From an uncultured Spirochaetaceae bacterium (GTDB lineage Bacteria; Spirochaetota; Spirochaetia; Sphaerochaetales; Sphaerochaetaceae): a stretch of DNA of 37,185 bases. Of the stretch, positions 8,111 through 15,866 are shown one piece after another. The stretch is taken from positions 1 to 37,185 of the forward strand of contig CALXLB010000015.1 of the NCBI GenBank assembly GCA_944389085.1. Reading direction: 5' to 3'. A program made the translations under genes and the position numbers. The notes beneath the pieces were generated by a model. The model saw only the letters and a program-made list of their open reading frames with translations, had not been told where the DNA came from and did no database searches. Numbering within the stretch: position 1 is the first letter of the stretch; each line of letters begins with the position of its first letter.

Positions 8111-8791
8111 TCAGTTGAAACTATTTCTGAAAGCAAACCTGTCTGCAAAGGCGAAGTGCTTCTCAAACCACTTGCTGCATTGTCCTATTGTCCATCCGTT
8201 TACAAGTGCACAGAAAACCGTCCCTGCCTTTACTCCTTCAAAGTGACCGAACCCCATAAACGCAAAAGACAGGGCAATGGCTATTATACAGCTGCAGCAA
8301 TCGTAAATAGTCTTTGTTCTGCTGATATCCAGATTGAATGCGGCAGAGATTTCCTTTACGAACAGCTCGTATGCTTCCGGCGGAATATATGTGGTGAATA
8401 GGAGCGATACTCCGATTGCACATACAAACAGTCCGATACAGTAGCATGCTGTTCTTTCTATGATACCTGTTCCTGGAATCAGATTCACAGCTTTCATCAT
8501 GATATCAAGAACGTTTCCGTAAATGAAAGCTGTCAGGAAGGAGAAAAGATATTTTTGTTTGAATTTCCTCAGGACTATTGAAAGCACAATGATAAGAAAA
8601 GCCTGAAAGCAGTACTCAGCCATGCCGAATGAGAACCAGTCCAGATAGCTTGAGACCTTCAGATAAATAAGATATGCCGGAGCAACAACCATTGACATCC
8701 CGAAATCTGCCCTTTCCATCAATGCTGTGCCAAGCGCCAGTGCTAGTATTCCGATTCCGTATGCGGCCTCTGTATAGAACTTCCTCTTCAT
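8111..8791 (-). CDS. YczE/YitT-like integral membrane protein
   Basis: This 226-residue protein has five or six predicted hydrophobic spans and the general pattern of the YczE/YyaS/YitT group (GIGILALALGTALMERADFGMS near the N terminus, then a segment with IPPEAYELFVKEIS and GTVFCALVNG). No biochemical role is established for this group; some members sit beside transporters or peptide-antibiotic genes. It is convergent with azlD and stands alone. A palindromic TGTGA-N6-TCACA lies 56 bases upstream of its ATG, so CRP/FNR-type control is plausible. The ATG at 8791 has no obvious ribosome-binding site. Confidence 0.72.
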   Translation of the reverse strand: MKRKFYTEAAYGIGILALALGTALMERADFGMSMVVAPAYLIYLKVSSYLDWFSFGMAEYCFQAFLIIVLSIVLRKFKQKYLFSFLTAFIYGNVLDIMMKAVNLIPGTGIIERTACYCIGLFVCAIGVSLLFTTYIPPEAYELFVKEISAAFNLDISRTKTIYDCCSCIIAIALSFAFMGFGHFEGVKAGTVFCALVNGWTIGQCSKWFEKHFAFADRFAFRNSFN

Positions 8792-8846
8792 TCGATCTCA
8801 TAGAAACGAATGACGTTTGATACAGAAACGGCAAAAGATGGATTGC

Positions 8847-8862
8847 TGTGAAAGAAATCACA
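8847..8862. promoter_or_regulatory. CRP/FNR-type palindromic operator
   Basis: TGTGAAAGAAATCACA is a perfect TGTGA-N6-TCACA inverted repeat, identical to the consensus half-sites and spacing of CRP-family regulators. It lies upstream of the YczE-like gene on the minus strand. Confidence 0.5.
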
Positions 8863-8916
8863 AACAGGTAAATACCAAAATATATGAATCAGACAGATCT
8901 ATGCAATGTCCTGCAG

Positions 8917-8945
8917 AAAAAAAGGAACGGTTTTTTCCGTTCCTT
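8917..8945 (-). terminator. Rho-independent terminator after tRNA-Val
   Basis: The minus strand reads GGAACGG, a six-A loop, CCGTTCC, then a run of seven T. The stem is perfect over 7 bp (8924-8930 with 8937-8943). Confidence 0.88.
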
Positions 8946-8955
8946 CTCTGCTGTC

Positions 8956-9027
8956 TGGGCGCGATTGGGATTGAACCAACGACCCCTACCGTGTGAAGGT
9001 AATGCTCTCCCGCTGAGCTACGCGCCC
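8956..9027 (-). tRNA. tRNA-Val (anticodon CAC)
   Basis: A 72-base cloverleaf lies on the minus strand. The acceptor GGGCGCG (9027-9021) pairs with CGCGCCC (8963-8957), discriminator A8956. The D stem is GCTC/GAGC. The anticodon stem TTACC/GGTAG holds loop TTCACAC with anticodon CAC. The T arm is GTTGG-TTCAATC-CCAAT. CCA is not encoded. It reads GUG. Confidence 0.96.
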
Positions 9028-9039
9028 GATAACGCGACT

Positions 9040-9068
9040 ATAATACAAGCTCTTTCTCTGTGTTGCAA
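9040..9068 (-). promoter_or_regulatory. tRNA-Val promoter
   Basis: On the minus strand TTGCAA (9068-9063) and TATTAT (9045-9040) are separated by 17 bases and end 12 bases before the tRNA. The -35 begins three bases after the nagB stop, so the tRNA can be transcribed independently of nagB. Confidence 0.65.
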
Positions 9069-9071
9069 GTG

Positions 9072-9800
9072 TTACAGTGGCAGAACCATGGAGGCAGAAT
9101 CGCTGTCCAGAAAGAGACTCCAGTCCTGATGTGTTTTGAGGAGTGTTGCGGGGATTGTGTCCTGGACAGGCTTTGTAAGCGTATTGTATACAGCTTCTGC
9201 TTTTACCTTGTAAGGCACTGCCGAGACAATATGTTCTGCTGCCATTATCTGTCTGGGGCACATGGTGATAGCTTTCTCTGGAACTTCGCTGAGAGTCCTG
9301 AACCAGCCTTCTCCAACTTGCTGTGTTCTGCATTTCTCATCGAGTGAGACTACTTTATATGCTTCATCCGTAAGAAAATCTGCAGGAGGATCATTGAATG
9401 CGATATGGCCGTTTTCTCCAATACCGATTACACCTACATCGACGGGTTTCTTCCGCAATTCTTCTGTGAGAGGCTCTATTGATTCCTCGCCGTCTACAAG
9501 ATGATAAGCTTTGAGAGGAACAAGGCTGATGAAGCGTTCCTTAAGGTATTTCCTGAAACTTGCGCCGTGATTTTCATCAATGCCGACATACTCATCAAGA
9601 TGGAACATCTCGACTTTGGTCCAGTCGACATCTTCTTTTACAAGAGCAGAGAGCGTTGTGAACTGGCTCATTCCTGTAGAGAGTATGATTCTCGCTTCGC
9701 CTTTCTCTTTTATAGCATTATTTAAAAACATGGCTATCTTTTCAGCCGCTCTTTTTCCGAGTTCTTCAGCATTGCTGGAGATATCAATATGGATATTCAT
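9072..9800 (-). CDS. nagB: Glucosamine-6-phosphate deaminase
   Basis: The product (242 residues from ATG 9800) converts glucosamine-6-phosphate to fructose-6-phosphate and ammonia in amino-sugar catabolism. Family landmarks are present: substrate loop LSTGMSQ, FHLDEYVGI with the catalytic Asp, HGASFRKYL, and GENGHIAFNDPPADF with the active-site His. The length is close to that of Gram-positive NagB. The reading frame stays open about 100 residues upstream, but that part is the antisense of the symporter and has no homology; ATG 9800 is the family start. TATAAT lies six bases before that ATG, so the mRNA is probably leaderless. No nagA, kinase or sugar transporter gene is adjacent. Confidence 0.93.
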   Translation of the reverse strand: MNIHIDISSNAEELGKRAAEKIAMFLNNAIKEKGEARIILSTGMSQFTTLSALVKEDVDWTKVEMFHLDEYVGIDENHGASFRKYLKERFISLVPLKAYHLVDGEESIEPLTEELRKKPVDVGVIGIGENGHIAFNDPPADFLTDEAYKVVSLDEKCRTQQVGEGWFRTLSEVPEKAITMCPRQIMAAEHIVSAVPYKVKAEAVYNTLTKPVQDTIPATLLKTHQDWSLFLDSDSASMVLPL

Positions 9801-9806
9801 GTGAAG

Positions 9807-9812
9807 ATTATA
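9807..9812 (-). promoter_or_regulatory. -10 element for a leaderless nagB mRNA
   Basis: Consensus TATAAT on the minus strand ends six bases before ATG 9800, with no Shine-Dalgarno sequence. Only 23 bases separate it from the opposing -10 at 9836-9841. Confidence 0.6.
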
Positions 9813-9835
9813 GCTCTTTTGGGGATAAAAGGTGC

Positions 9836-9841
9836 TAGAAT
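9836..9841 (+). promoter_or_regulatory. Extended -10 element for a leaderless symporter mRNA
   Basis: TGC-TAGAAT (9833-9841) ends seven bases before ATG 9849, with no ribosome-binding site between them. Confidence 0.6.
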
Positions 9842-9848
9842 CTTTTCC

Positions 9849-11219
9849 ATGAATGAGAGAGAAACACTGGCTTCCCGCTTGGGTTTTATTCTGCTGAGCG
9901 CTGGATGTGCAGTAGGACTGGGTAATGTATGGAGATTCCCCTATATTACAGGGCAGTATGGCGGTGCTGTTTTTGTATTGATTTATCTTCTGTGTCTTGC
10001 TTTGATAGGTCTTCCTGTCATGGTCATGGAATTCTCCATCGGCAGAGCTTCGAAGAGGAATGTCTCCGATGCTTTGAAAATACTGGAACCTTCTGGCGGG
10101 AAGTGGCATCTATTCGGTCCTGTCGCTGTAGCTGGGAATTATCTTCTGATGATGTTCTATACAGTCATAACAGGTTGGCTGCTGTATTATTTCGTTTCTT
10201 CCCTTTCCGGGAAGTTCCAGGGTCTGGATGCAGAAGGTGCGAGAACGGCTTTTGCTGCATTGCAAAGCAATGTTCCTGTGCAGATTGCATTCATGGTTCT
10301 CAGTGTTGTCATCGGTTTCCTGATTTGCATGGGTGGCTTGAGGAATGGAGTTGAGCGTGCATCGAAGGTCATGATGCTTGGGCTGCTTTGCATTATGCTT
10401 CTTCTTGTACTGAATTCCGCACTCCTGGATAATGCGGCAGATGGATTCAGATTCTACCTTGTTCCTGATATCGAAAGAGCGAAAGAAGCTGGTTTGTCTG
10501 AGATAATCTTTGCGGCTATGAGCCAGGCATTCTTCACTCTTTCCATTGGTATGGGCGGCATGGAAATCTTCGGTTCATACATCGGCAGGGAGCAGTCTCT
10601 GACAGGAGAAGCGATGAGAATAATCATACTGGATACATCGGTTGCTCTGATGGCAGGTCTGATTATCTTCCCAGCCTGCTTCTCTTTTGGAGTCAATCCG
10701 GATTCCGGACCTGATCTGCTGTTTGTCACACTGCCGAATATCTTCGCTTCGATGGCTGGCGGACGTATCTGGGGTTCCCTTTTCTTCCTTTTCATGGCCT
10801 TTGCGGCAATGACAACGCTTATAGCTGTATTTGAGAACATCATCGCTTACTGGATGGATAGCCATGGCTGGACGAGAAAGAAAGCTTCACTGGTGAACAT
10901 GGGAGCTATAGCGATTCTGTCAGTGCCTTGCATTCTGGGTTTCAATGTACTTTCTTCTTTCCAGCCTTTAGGAGAGGGGACGAGTATACTTGATCTGGAG
11001 GATTTCCTCATCTCTTCCACGATAATGCCCATCGGGTCATTGCTTTTCGTGCTTTTCTGTTCTCACAAATCCGGGTGGGGCTGGAAGAATTTCATCAGTG
11101 AAGCAGATGCAGGCAAGGGATTGAAGTTCCCGTCATGGCTTAGAGTCTATGTCAAATGGATACTGCCAGCTGTAGTGGCTGTGATTTTCATTAAAGGCTA
11201 TTGGGATATCTTTGCCTGA
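9849..11219 (+). CDS. Sodium-dependent neurotransmitter:sodium symporter family transporter
   Basis: This 456-residue membrane protein belongs to the NSS/SLC6 (LeuT-like) family of Na+-coupled amino-acid and amine carriers. The diagnostic N-terminal helix is intact (SRLGFILLSAGCAVGLGNVWRFPYI), with the unwound Na+/substrate site in TM1, and is followed by about ten more hydrophobic spans. The TM6-equivalent segment (FFTLSIGMGGMEIFGSYIG) is also recognisable. The substrate is probably an amino acid; it cannot be read further. ATG 9849 gives the exact family start. The 3' end overlaps the riboflavin kinase gene by 22 bases on the opposite strand. It is divergent from nagB. Confidence 0.93.
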   Translation: MNERETLASRLGFILLSAGCAVGLGNVWRFPYITGQYGGAVFVLIYLLCLALIGLPVMVMEFSIGRASKRNVSDALKILEPSGGKWHLFGPVAVAGNYLLMMFYTVITGWLLYYFVSSLSGKFQGLDAEGARTAFAALQSNVPVQIAFMVLSVVIGFLICMGGLRNGVERASKVMMLGLLCIMLLLVLNSALLDNAADGFRFYLVPDIERAKEAGLSEIIFAAMSQAFFTLSIGMGGMEIFGSYIGREQSLTGEAMRIIILDTSVALMAGLIIFPACFSFGVNPDSGPDLLFVTLPNIFASMAGGRIWGSLFFLFMAFAAMTTLIAVFENIIAYWMDSHGWTRKKASLVNMGAIAILSVPCILGFNVLSSFQPLGEGTSILDLEDFLISSTIMPIGSLLFVLFCSHKSGWGWKNFISEADAGKGLKFPSWLRVYVKWILPAVVAVIFIKGYWDIFA

Positions 11220-11593
11220 GAAATCAGGGCGATGGCCTTTTCCATGTCTTTGTTGACTTGATCCTTCACTTCTTCCAGATTCTTCATCTTTCTGATTGGA
11301 CGGAGAAAATAGAGGATTGTGAGGGTCATTGTCTCTCCATATATGTCTTTGTCGAAATCATGGATATTGGTTTCGATCGTGAATCTCGAGTCTGAATCCA
11401 CAGTAGGGCGTTCCCCTATGTTTGTGACTCCGATATGAAGACCGTCGCGTAAATATACAAGAGAGGCATACACTCCCTGTGGTGGAATCTCGGAGCCACG
11501 GACAGGCTGGAGATTCGCTGTCGGCATGCCTACAGTCCGTCCCAGCCCTTTCCCGTGTATGATTATCCCTGTAAGGATGCTTATCGGCTGCAT
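11198..11593 (-). CDS. Stand-alone riboflavin kinase domain protein
   Basis: This 131-residue protein matches only the C-terminal flavokinase domain of bacterial bifunctional RibF, which phosphorylates riboflavin to FMN. The six-stranded barrel motifs are present: GKGLGRTVGMPTANL (nucleotide-binding GxxxGxxxxxPTAN), GVYASLVYL and GVTNIGERPTV, followed by a C-terminal helical part with ETMTLTILYFLRPIRKM. The N-terminal FAD synthetase half is absent. Its ATG overlaps the stop codon of the upstream FMN-binding-protein gene (TGATG), indicating translational coupling, and its 3' end overlaps the convergent symporter gene. Confidence 0.9.
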   Translation of the reverse strand: MQPISILTGIIIHGKGLGRTVGMPTANLQPVRGSEIPPQGVYASLVYLRDGLHIGVTNIGERPTVDSDSRFTIETNIHDFDKDIYGETMTLTILYFLRPIRKMKNLEEVKDQVNKDMEKAIALISQAKISQ

Positions 11594-11994
11594 CAGAAGG
11601 TGAGAGTTTCGTCAGGATCTGTGAATGAGGAAAGAATCGCACTCGCATCCTGCAGGCGGAAAACTTCTGTATTCCCGTCATCTTCATCGTACATGGCTCT
11701 CAGATTGGGATATGCGTCGAGCATGCTCTTGCGGGCTTCTCTTCTGTCATCTTCAACAGCTGTGGCAGCGATTCTCAGCCATTTGCCTTCCATGAATGCG
11801 CAGATTTCAATTCTTGGATTCTTATGGATCTGCATCGAAACGGATTTCTTTTTACCTGTCTGGATGTAGAGTGATCCCTCAAATAAGTTGATGGTACCGA
11901 ATGGCCTGACTCTTGGCTGTCCGGCATCGTCTGTTGCCAGATAATATGTATCAGCTTTCTTAAGGAAAGAAAGTACCTCGTTAATTGTAAGCAT
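11593..11994 (-). CDS. Pyridoxamine 5'-phosphate oxidase-like FMN-binding protein
   Basis: The product (133 residues from ATG 11994) is a small split-barrel flavoprotein of the PNPOx-like group. It has the YYLATDDAGQPRVRPFGTINLFEGSL pattern, then TGKKKSVSMQIHKNPRIEICAF, then a GKWLRIAATA strand. Such proteins bind FMN or F420 as small reductases; the substrate is unknown and true PNPOx activity is unlikely at this length. ATG 11994 is chosen over an upstream in-frame ATG at 12036 because AGGAGGTG (12008-12001) is correctly placed for it. Coupling to a flavokinase suggests cofactor supply and use in one operon. Confidence 0.85.
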   Translation of the reverse strand: MLTINEVLSFLKKADTYYLATDDAGQPRVRPFGTINLFEGSLYIQTGKKKSVSMQIHKNPRIEICAFMEGKWLRIAATAVEDDRREARKSMLDAYPNLRAMYDEDDGNTEVFRLQDASAILSSFTDPDETLTF

Positions 11995-12146
11995 TATATG
12001 CACCTCCTTCTTTATTCTACAGCTATTTAGCTTCAAGGAACATAAAAGAAATAACAGTAGGGTTTATTCATATGTATATAAAATCATTCTTGTCGGTTGC
12101 TTTTTGTTGCAAATTCATTCAGTCTGTTTCCCAAAAAAATAACCTC

Positions 12147-12180
12147 TGGTATACTTTAAACACAAGTAAAATATAAGGAG
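12147..12180 (+). promoter_or_regulatory. Promoter and ribosome-binding site of the nucleoside importer operon
   Basis: TGG-TATACT (12147-12155) is an extended -10 element. AAGGAG (12175-12180) sits seven bases upstream of ATG 12187 as the ribosome-binding site. This gene therefore has a normal leader, unlike several neighbours. Confidence 0.6.
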
Positions 12181-12186
12181 ACAACT

Positions 12187-13215
12187 ATGAAGAAGCTTAC
12201 AGCTCTCGCTCTTGTCCTCATCCTTCCATTCATGCTCTTCGCACAGGGTGGAAGCGAATCTGCTGCAGATGATGGAACTATCCGCATCGCACTCATTATC
12301 GAGAACACAATTGATGACAAGGGCTGGTGCCAGTCCATGCATGATGGCATCACACAGGCTATCGCGGAGATGCCCGATAAGAAAATCGAGTATTCTTATT
12401 CAGAGAAGATGCTTCCCGTAGACGCCGGCTCAATTGCACGCCAGTATGTTGCAGAGGGTTATGACCTGATCATCGCCCATGGTGCTCAGTACAAGAACCT
12501 CGTGCTTGAGATGGCTGAAGAGTATCCGGATGTATCGTTTGCTTTCGGAACATCTTCTGAAATCGGACCGGCAAATGTCTTTACATATATGCCTGAGTCT
12601 GAGGAGACAGGATACATCAATGGCCTCATCGCAGGAACTGATACAAAGGTTAATATCGTTGGTCTTGTCGGTCCTGTAGATTCTGGAGACGCAGCTCGTT
12701 ATAACCGTGGTTATGTGCTTGGTGTTCAGAGCGTTAATCCGGAAGCAAAGATTCTTGTTGCCCATACAGGATCATTCTCGGATTATGTAAAATCCTCAGA
12801 GGTTGCTACATCCCAGCTCGGAAATGGTGCTGATATCCTTACAGGCTCCTCTCAGCAGGCTATCGGTGCACTCAGAGCTACAGCTGAGTCCCCTGTGGCA
12901 ATGTGGGTAGGACAGGATCTTGCACAGCTTACAACAGAGGAAGGCAAAGCAAAGTGTATTGCAGCTTCCGCTTATAACTACGCCGCTGTTGTCAAAGAAC
13001 TTGTCAACAAAGTTGAGAACGGAGTCCTCGGTGGCGAATGCATCCCGATGAACTTCGCAAATGGTGGATTCATCTTCGATTACAACCCGGATCTCAAAGC
13101 AGAATGGGTATCTCCAGAGCTTGAAGCTTTGATCAACGAAACAATTGAATCATTCAAGGCTGATCCGGAAGGAACACTTGCTGATTGGGCAGACGTGGAC
13201 TATTCCACTCTTTAA
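12187..13215 (+). CDS. BMP-family (BmpA/PnrA-like) nucleoside-binding protein of an ABC transporter
   Basis: This is a 342-residue secreted substrate-binding protein. A signal peptide (MKKLTALALVLILPFMLFA) is followed by a Gly/Ser-rich start of the mature part and the BMP fold: IRIALIIENTIDDKGWCQSM, then AEGYDLIIAHGAQY, PDVSFAFGT and VGLVGPVDSGDAARYNRGY. The family binds purine nucleosides (PnrA of Treponema pallidum, NupN of other bacteria). Unlike many relatives it has no lipobox cysteine at the end of the signal peptide, so it should be a soluble periplasmic protein cleaved by signal peptidase I. It is the first gene of the importer, separated from the ATPase gene by a hairpin that may set its higher expression. 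Confidence 0.92.
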   Translation: MKKLTALALVLILPFMLFAQGGSESAADDGTIRIALIIENTIDDKGWCQSMHDGITQAIAEMPDKKIEYSYSEKMLPVDAGSIARQYVAEGYDLIIAHGAQYKNLVLEMAEEYPDVSFAFGTSSEIGPANVFTYMPESEETGYINGLIAGTDTKVNIVGLVGPVDSGDAARYNRGYVLGVQSVNPEAKILVAHTGSFSDYVKSSEVATSQLGNGADILTGSSQQAIGALRATAESPVAMWVGQDLAQLTTEEGKAKCIAASAYNYAAVVKELVNKVENGVLGGECIPMNFANGGFIFDYNPDLKAEWVSPELEALINETIESFKADPEGTLADWADVDYSTL

Positions 13216-13223
13216 TCCTTAAT

Positions 13224-13258
13224 GGAGCAGGGCTTGTGCCTTGCTCCGATTCTTTTTC
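13224..13258 (+). terminator. Hairpin terminator/attenuator between binding protein and ATPase genes
   Basis: GGAGCAGGG (13224-13232) pairs with CCTTGCTCC (13239-13247), one G-U pair, loop CTTGTG, followed after three bases by TCTTTTT. It lies inside the operon, so partial termination or 3'-end protection of the first cistron is likely. Confidence 0.7.
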
Positions 13259-13262
13259 AATT

Positions 13263-14783
13263 ATGGACAAAATCAGATCTCTCAGGATGGAGCACATAAC
13301 AAAGCGTTTCCCCGGTGTGCTTGCGTCCGATGACATCTCAATTGACGTGGGAGAAGGGGAGGTACTGGCTCTTGTAGGAGAGAACGGTGCTGGAAAAACC
13401 ACGCTGATGAATATTCTTATGGGACTTTATCAGCCGGATGAAGGAAGAATACTCATCAATGGAGAGCCTGTGCGCTTCCGTGGCCCTGAGGATGCTTTCC
13501 GAGCAGGACTTGGTATGGTCCATCAGACCTATATGCTGGTGCCTAACATGACTGTTACGGAGAATATCGCACTGGGACTTGGCAGAAATCTTCCAAAGCG
13601 TCCTGGCCATTTGGATCTCAAAGCAGTCAGAAAGAGGATTGAAGAGATATCACAGCGTTATGGTCTTGCTGTCAATCCTGATGCATACATCTGGCAGCTC
13701 TCTGTCGGTGAACAGCAGAAGGTAGAGCTGGTGAAGACGCTCTGCCTCGGCGCGAAGTTCCTTATTCTGGATGAGCCGACCTCTGCTCTCACTCCGCAGG
13801 AAGTGGATGAGCTTATTGCACTCTTGCACAGAATGACGGATGAGCTATCCATCATATTCATCTCGCACAAGCTTCAGGAAGTGAAAGCTCTCTCCAATAA
13901 AGTGACAATCCTCCGTCATGGAAAAGTTGTCTTTTCTGGCAATACAGATGACTATTCTTCTCAGGAAATCGCTGCCAGGATGACAGGTCATGAGATTGTA
14001 CTTCCTAAAAACAAAGGAACAGGACAGAAAGGTGATGTTGTCCTTTCACTTTCAGACGTCACTGTCATGTCTGACAGGAAGATTCCAGCTCTCAATTCTT
14101 TGACCCTTGATGTCAGAGCCGGTGAGATTGTAGGACTTGCTGGTGTTTCCGGTAATGGTCAGAGGGAACTTGCTGAAGTGATAAACGGCCTGAGAAAGGT
14201 TGAAAGCGGTTCCATCAGGTTCTTTGGAAATGAAATTGCGAATAAGACTCCACGGGAAATCATAGATTCCGGTATGGGGTATATACCTGAAGAGAGAAAT
14301 ACGGAGGGGATTGTCCCTCCATTCAGTATCAAGGAGAACTTTGTCCTGAAAGATATCTCCTCTCCATCTTTCTCCTCATGGGTTCTGGTTGATGGGAAGA
14401 AGATAGACTCGACTGCAGAGAAGCTTGTAAAGCGCTTTGATGTGCGCTGTCCTGGTATCGATACTGCATCCGGTTCTCTCTCCGGTGGAAATATCCAGAA
14501 AGTCATTCTTGCCCGTGAGATAGAAAGAAAGCCGAAATTCCTGGTAGCAGTCTATCCTACCCGAGGTCTGGACATGGGGGCTGTGGAATTCATCCATTCA
14601 GAGCTGCTGAAGCTCAGAGAGAGCGGCATAGGCATACTGCTTATTTCTGAAGAGCTCGATGAGATACTGGATCTTTCGGACAGGATTGCTGTTATCTACA
14701 AAGGTTCGGTACAGCGTGTCCTCGACAGAAGCGAGGCAACTCCTGATCGCCTCGGTATACTTATGGCAGGAGTGCAGGAATGA
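13263..14783 (+). CDS. Nucleoside ABC transporter ATP-binding protein (two fused ABC domains)
   Basis: The 506-residue protein carries two ABC domains, as in the RbsA/NupO group. The first is catalytically complete: Walker A GENGAGKTT, signature LSVGEQQKVEL and Walker B FLILDEPTSAL. In the second the P loop is degenerate (GVSGNGQREL), the signature is LSGGNIQKV and the Walker B region reads FLVAVYPTRGLDMG, which is normal for this group. It energises the two permeases encoded downstream. I start at ATG 13263; ATG 13287 is a possible shorter start, and neither has a strong ribosome-binding site. Its stop overlaps the next ATG (ATGA). Confidence 0.94.
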   Translation: MDKIRSLRMEHITKRFPGVLASDDISIDVGEGEVLALVGENGAGKTTLMNILMGLYQPDEGRILINGEPVRFRGPEDAFRAGLGMVHQTYMLVPNMTVTENIALGLGRNLPKRPGHLDLKAVRKRIEEISQRYGLAVNPDAYIWQLSVGEQQKVELVKTLCLGAKFLILDEPTSALTPQEVDELIALLHRMTDELSIIFISHKLQEVKALSNKVTILRHGKVVFSGNTDDYSSQEIAARMTGHEIVLPKNKGTGQKGDVVLSLSDVTVMSDRKIPALNSLTLDVRAGEIVGLAGVSGNGQRELAEVINGLRKVESGSIRFFGNEIANKTPREIIDSGMGYIPEERNTEGIVPPFSIKENFVLKDISSPSFSSWVLVDGKKIDSTAEKLVKRFDVRCPGIDTASGSLSGGNIQKVILAREIERKPKFLVAVYPTRGLDMGAVEFIHSELLKLRESGIGILLISEELDEILDLSDRIAVIYKGSVQRVLDRSEATPDRLGILMAGVQE

Positions 14784-15865
14784 CAAAAGGTTTTCGTATA
14801 GCGTTCAGATGCACAATAATAGTTATTGCAGCTATAGCTGCAGTGCTTATTGCCTCTGTGATTTTATGGCTTATTGGTGCGGATGTCTCTGATACATTCT
14901 TCACGATTGTCATTGAGCCGCTTTCCAGAATGCTCCATATTTCTGAAGTCCTTATCAGAGCAATTCCGCTTTGTATCATTGCTCTTGGTATTTCCGTGGC
15001 ATACAGGTCGGGTATCATAAACATCGGAGCAGAAGGCCAGATGGCAATGGGGCTTCTGGCTTTTACAGGTGTTGCACTTGCTTTCCCTGATGTTCCCCGT
15101 CCGCTTCTGCTGCCGCTTGCTCTCATTGCTTCGATGATCGGTGGCGGTATCTGGGGCTTCATTCCTGGTATCCTGAAAGCGAAGCTCAATGTTTCAGAGC
15201 TCCTTTCAACTGTTATGCTCAATTATATTGCGGCTCAGTTCTATTCGCTTTGCCTCCGTACTATCTATCTCGATCCGGCAGAGCAGGTATATGGAACGGG
15301 AACACCGCAGTCGATGAAGCTGACAGAGAATGTATGGCTTGGGCGACTCACAGGCCGTCTGCATTACGGTATAATCATTGCACTGGTTCTTGCTGTTCTC
15401 ATCTATCTCCTGATGTGGAAAACTACAATGGGATTCAAGATGAGAGCTTCCGGTTCAGGTGCGAGGGCCGCTCGTTATGGTGGTATAAGTGTTGGTTTCT
15501 GGCTGGCTGCTTCAATGGCAATCTCAGGTGCTTTTGCAGGTCTTGCTGGCGGGGTTGAGCTTGCAGGTGTCCATAGAAGAGCTATCGAAGGCATTACCAA
15601 TAACTATGGATTCTCGGGTGTTGTAGTTGCCCTGTTCGGCGGCTTGCATCCATTCGGAATCATTCCAGCTTCGTTTCTATTCGGTCTTCTGATTTATGGT
15701 TCCACGCTTGCACCATCCAAAGTAGGTGTTCCTGCTAATATCGTGCAGGTTATGCAGGGAATCATAATCATCGTCATTGTCACTGCACAGATGGTGCTTT
15801 CCAATACATATTTCCAGGACAGAGTCTGGCGAAAGTATCAGGCTCTGAGAAAGAAGGAGGGCTGA
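14780..15865 (+). CDS. Nucleoside ABC transporter permease 1 (NupP-like)
   Basis: This 361-residue inner-membrane permease of the BPD_transp_2 type has about nine spans. The first helix (residues 10-35) is followed by family motifs GISVAYRSGIINIGAEGQMAMG and, late, GFSGVVVALFGGLHP. It forms a heterodimer with the next gene product and is driven by the double ATPase. The ATGA overlap with the preceding gene shows tight coupling. Specificity for purine nucleosides is inferred from the binding protein. Confidence 0.92.
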   Translation: MTKGFRIAFRCTIIVIAAIAAVLIASVILWLIGADVSDTFFTIVIEPLSRMLHISEVLIRAIPLCIIALGISVAYRSGIINIGAEGQMAMGLLAFTGVALAFPDVPRPLLLPLALIASMIGGGIWGFIPGILKAKLNVSELLSTVMLNYIAAQFYSLCLRTIYLDPAEQVYGTGTPQSMKLTENVWLGRLTGRLHYGIIIALVLAVLIYLLMWKTTMGFKMRASGSGARAARYGGISVGFWLAASMAISGAFAGLAGGVELAGVHRRAIEGITNNYGFSGVVVALFGGLHPFGIIPASFLFGLLIYGSTLAPSKVGVPANIVQVMQGIIIIVIVTAQMVLSNTYFQDRVWRKYQALRKKEG

Positions 15866-15866
15866 G

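Noticed and set aside
9801-10109. A nagB with about 100 extra N-terminal residues
   Set aside because: The extension is antisense to the symporter and resembles nothing; the family start and a consensus TATAAT both point to ATG 9800.
12000-12186. Possible FMN or purine riboswitch before the FMN protein or nucleoside importer genes
   Set aside because: The gap is under 190 bases, AT-rich, and I see no conserved riboswitch core; the leader of 12187 is only about 30 bases.
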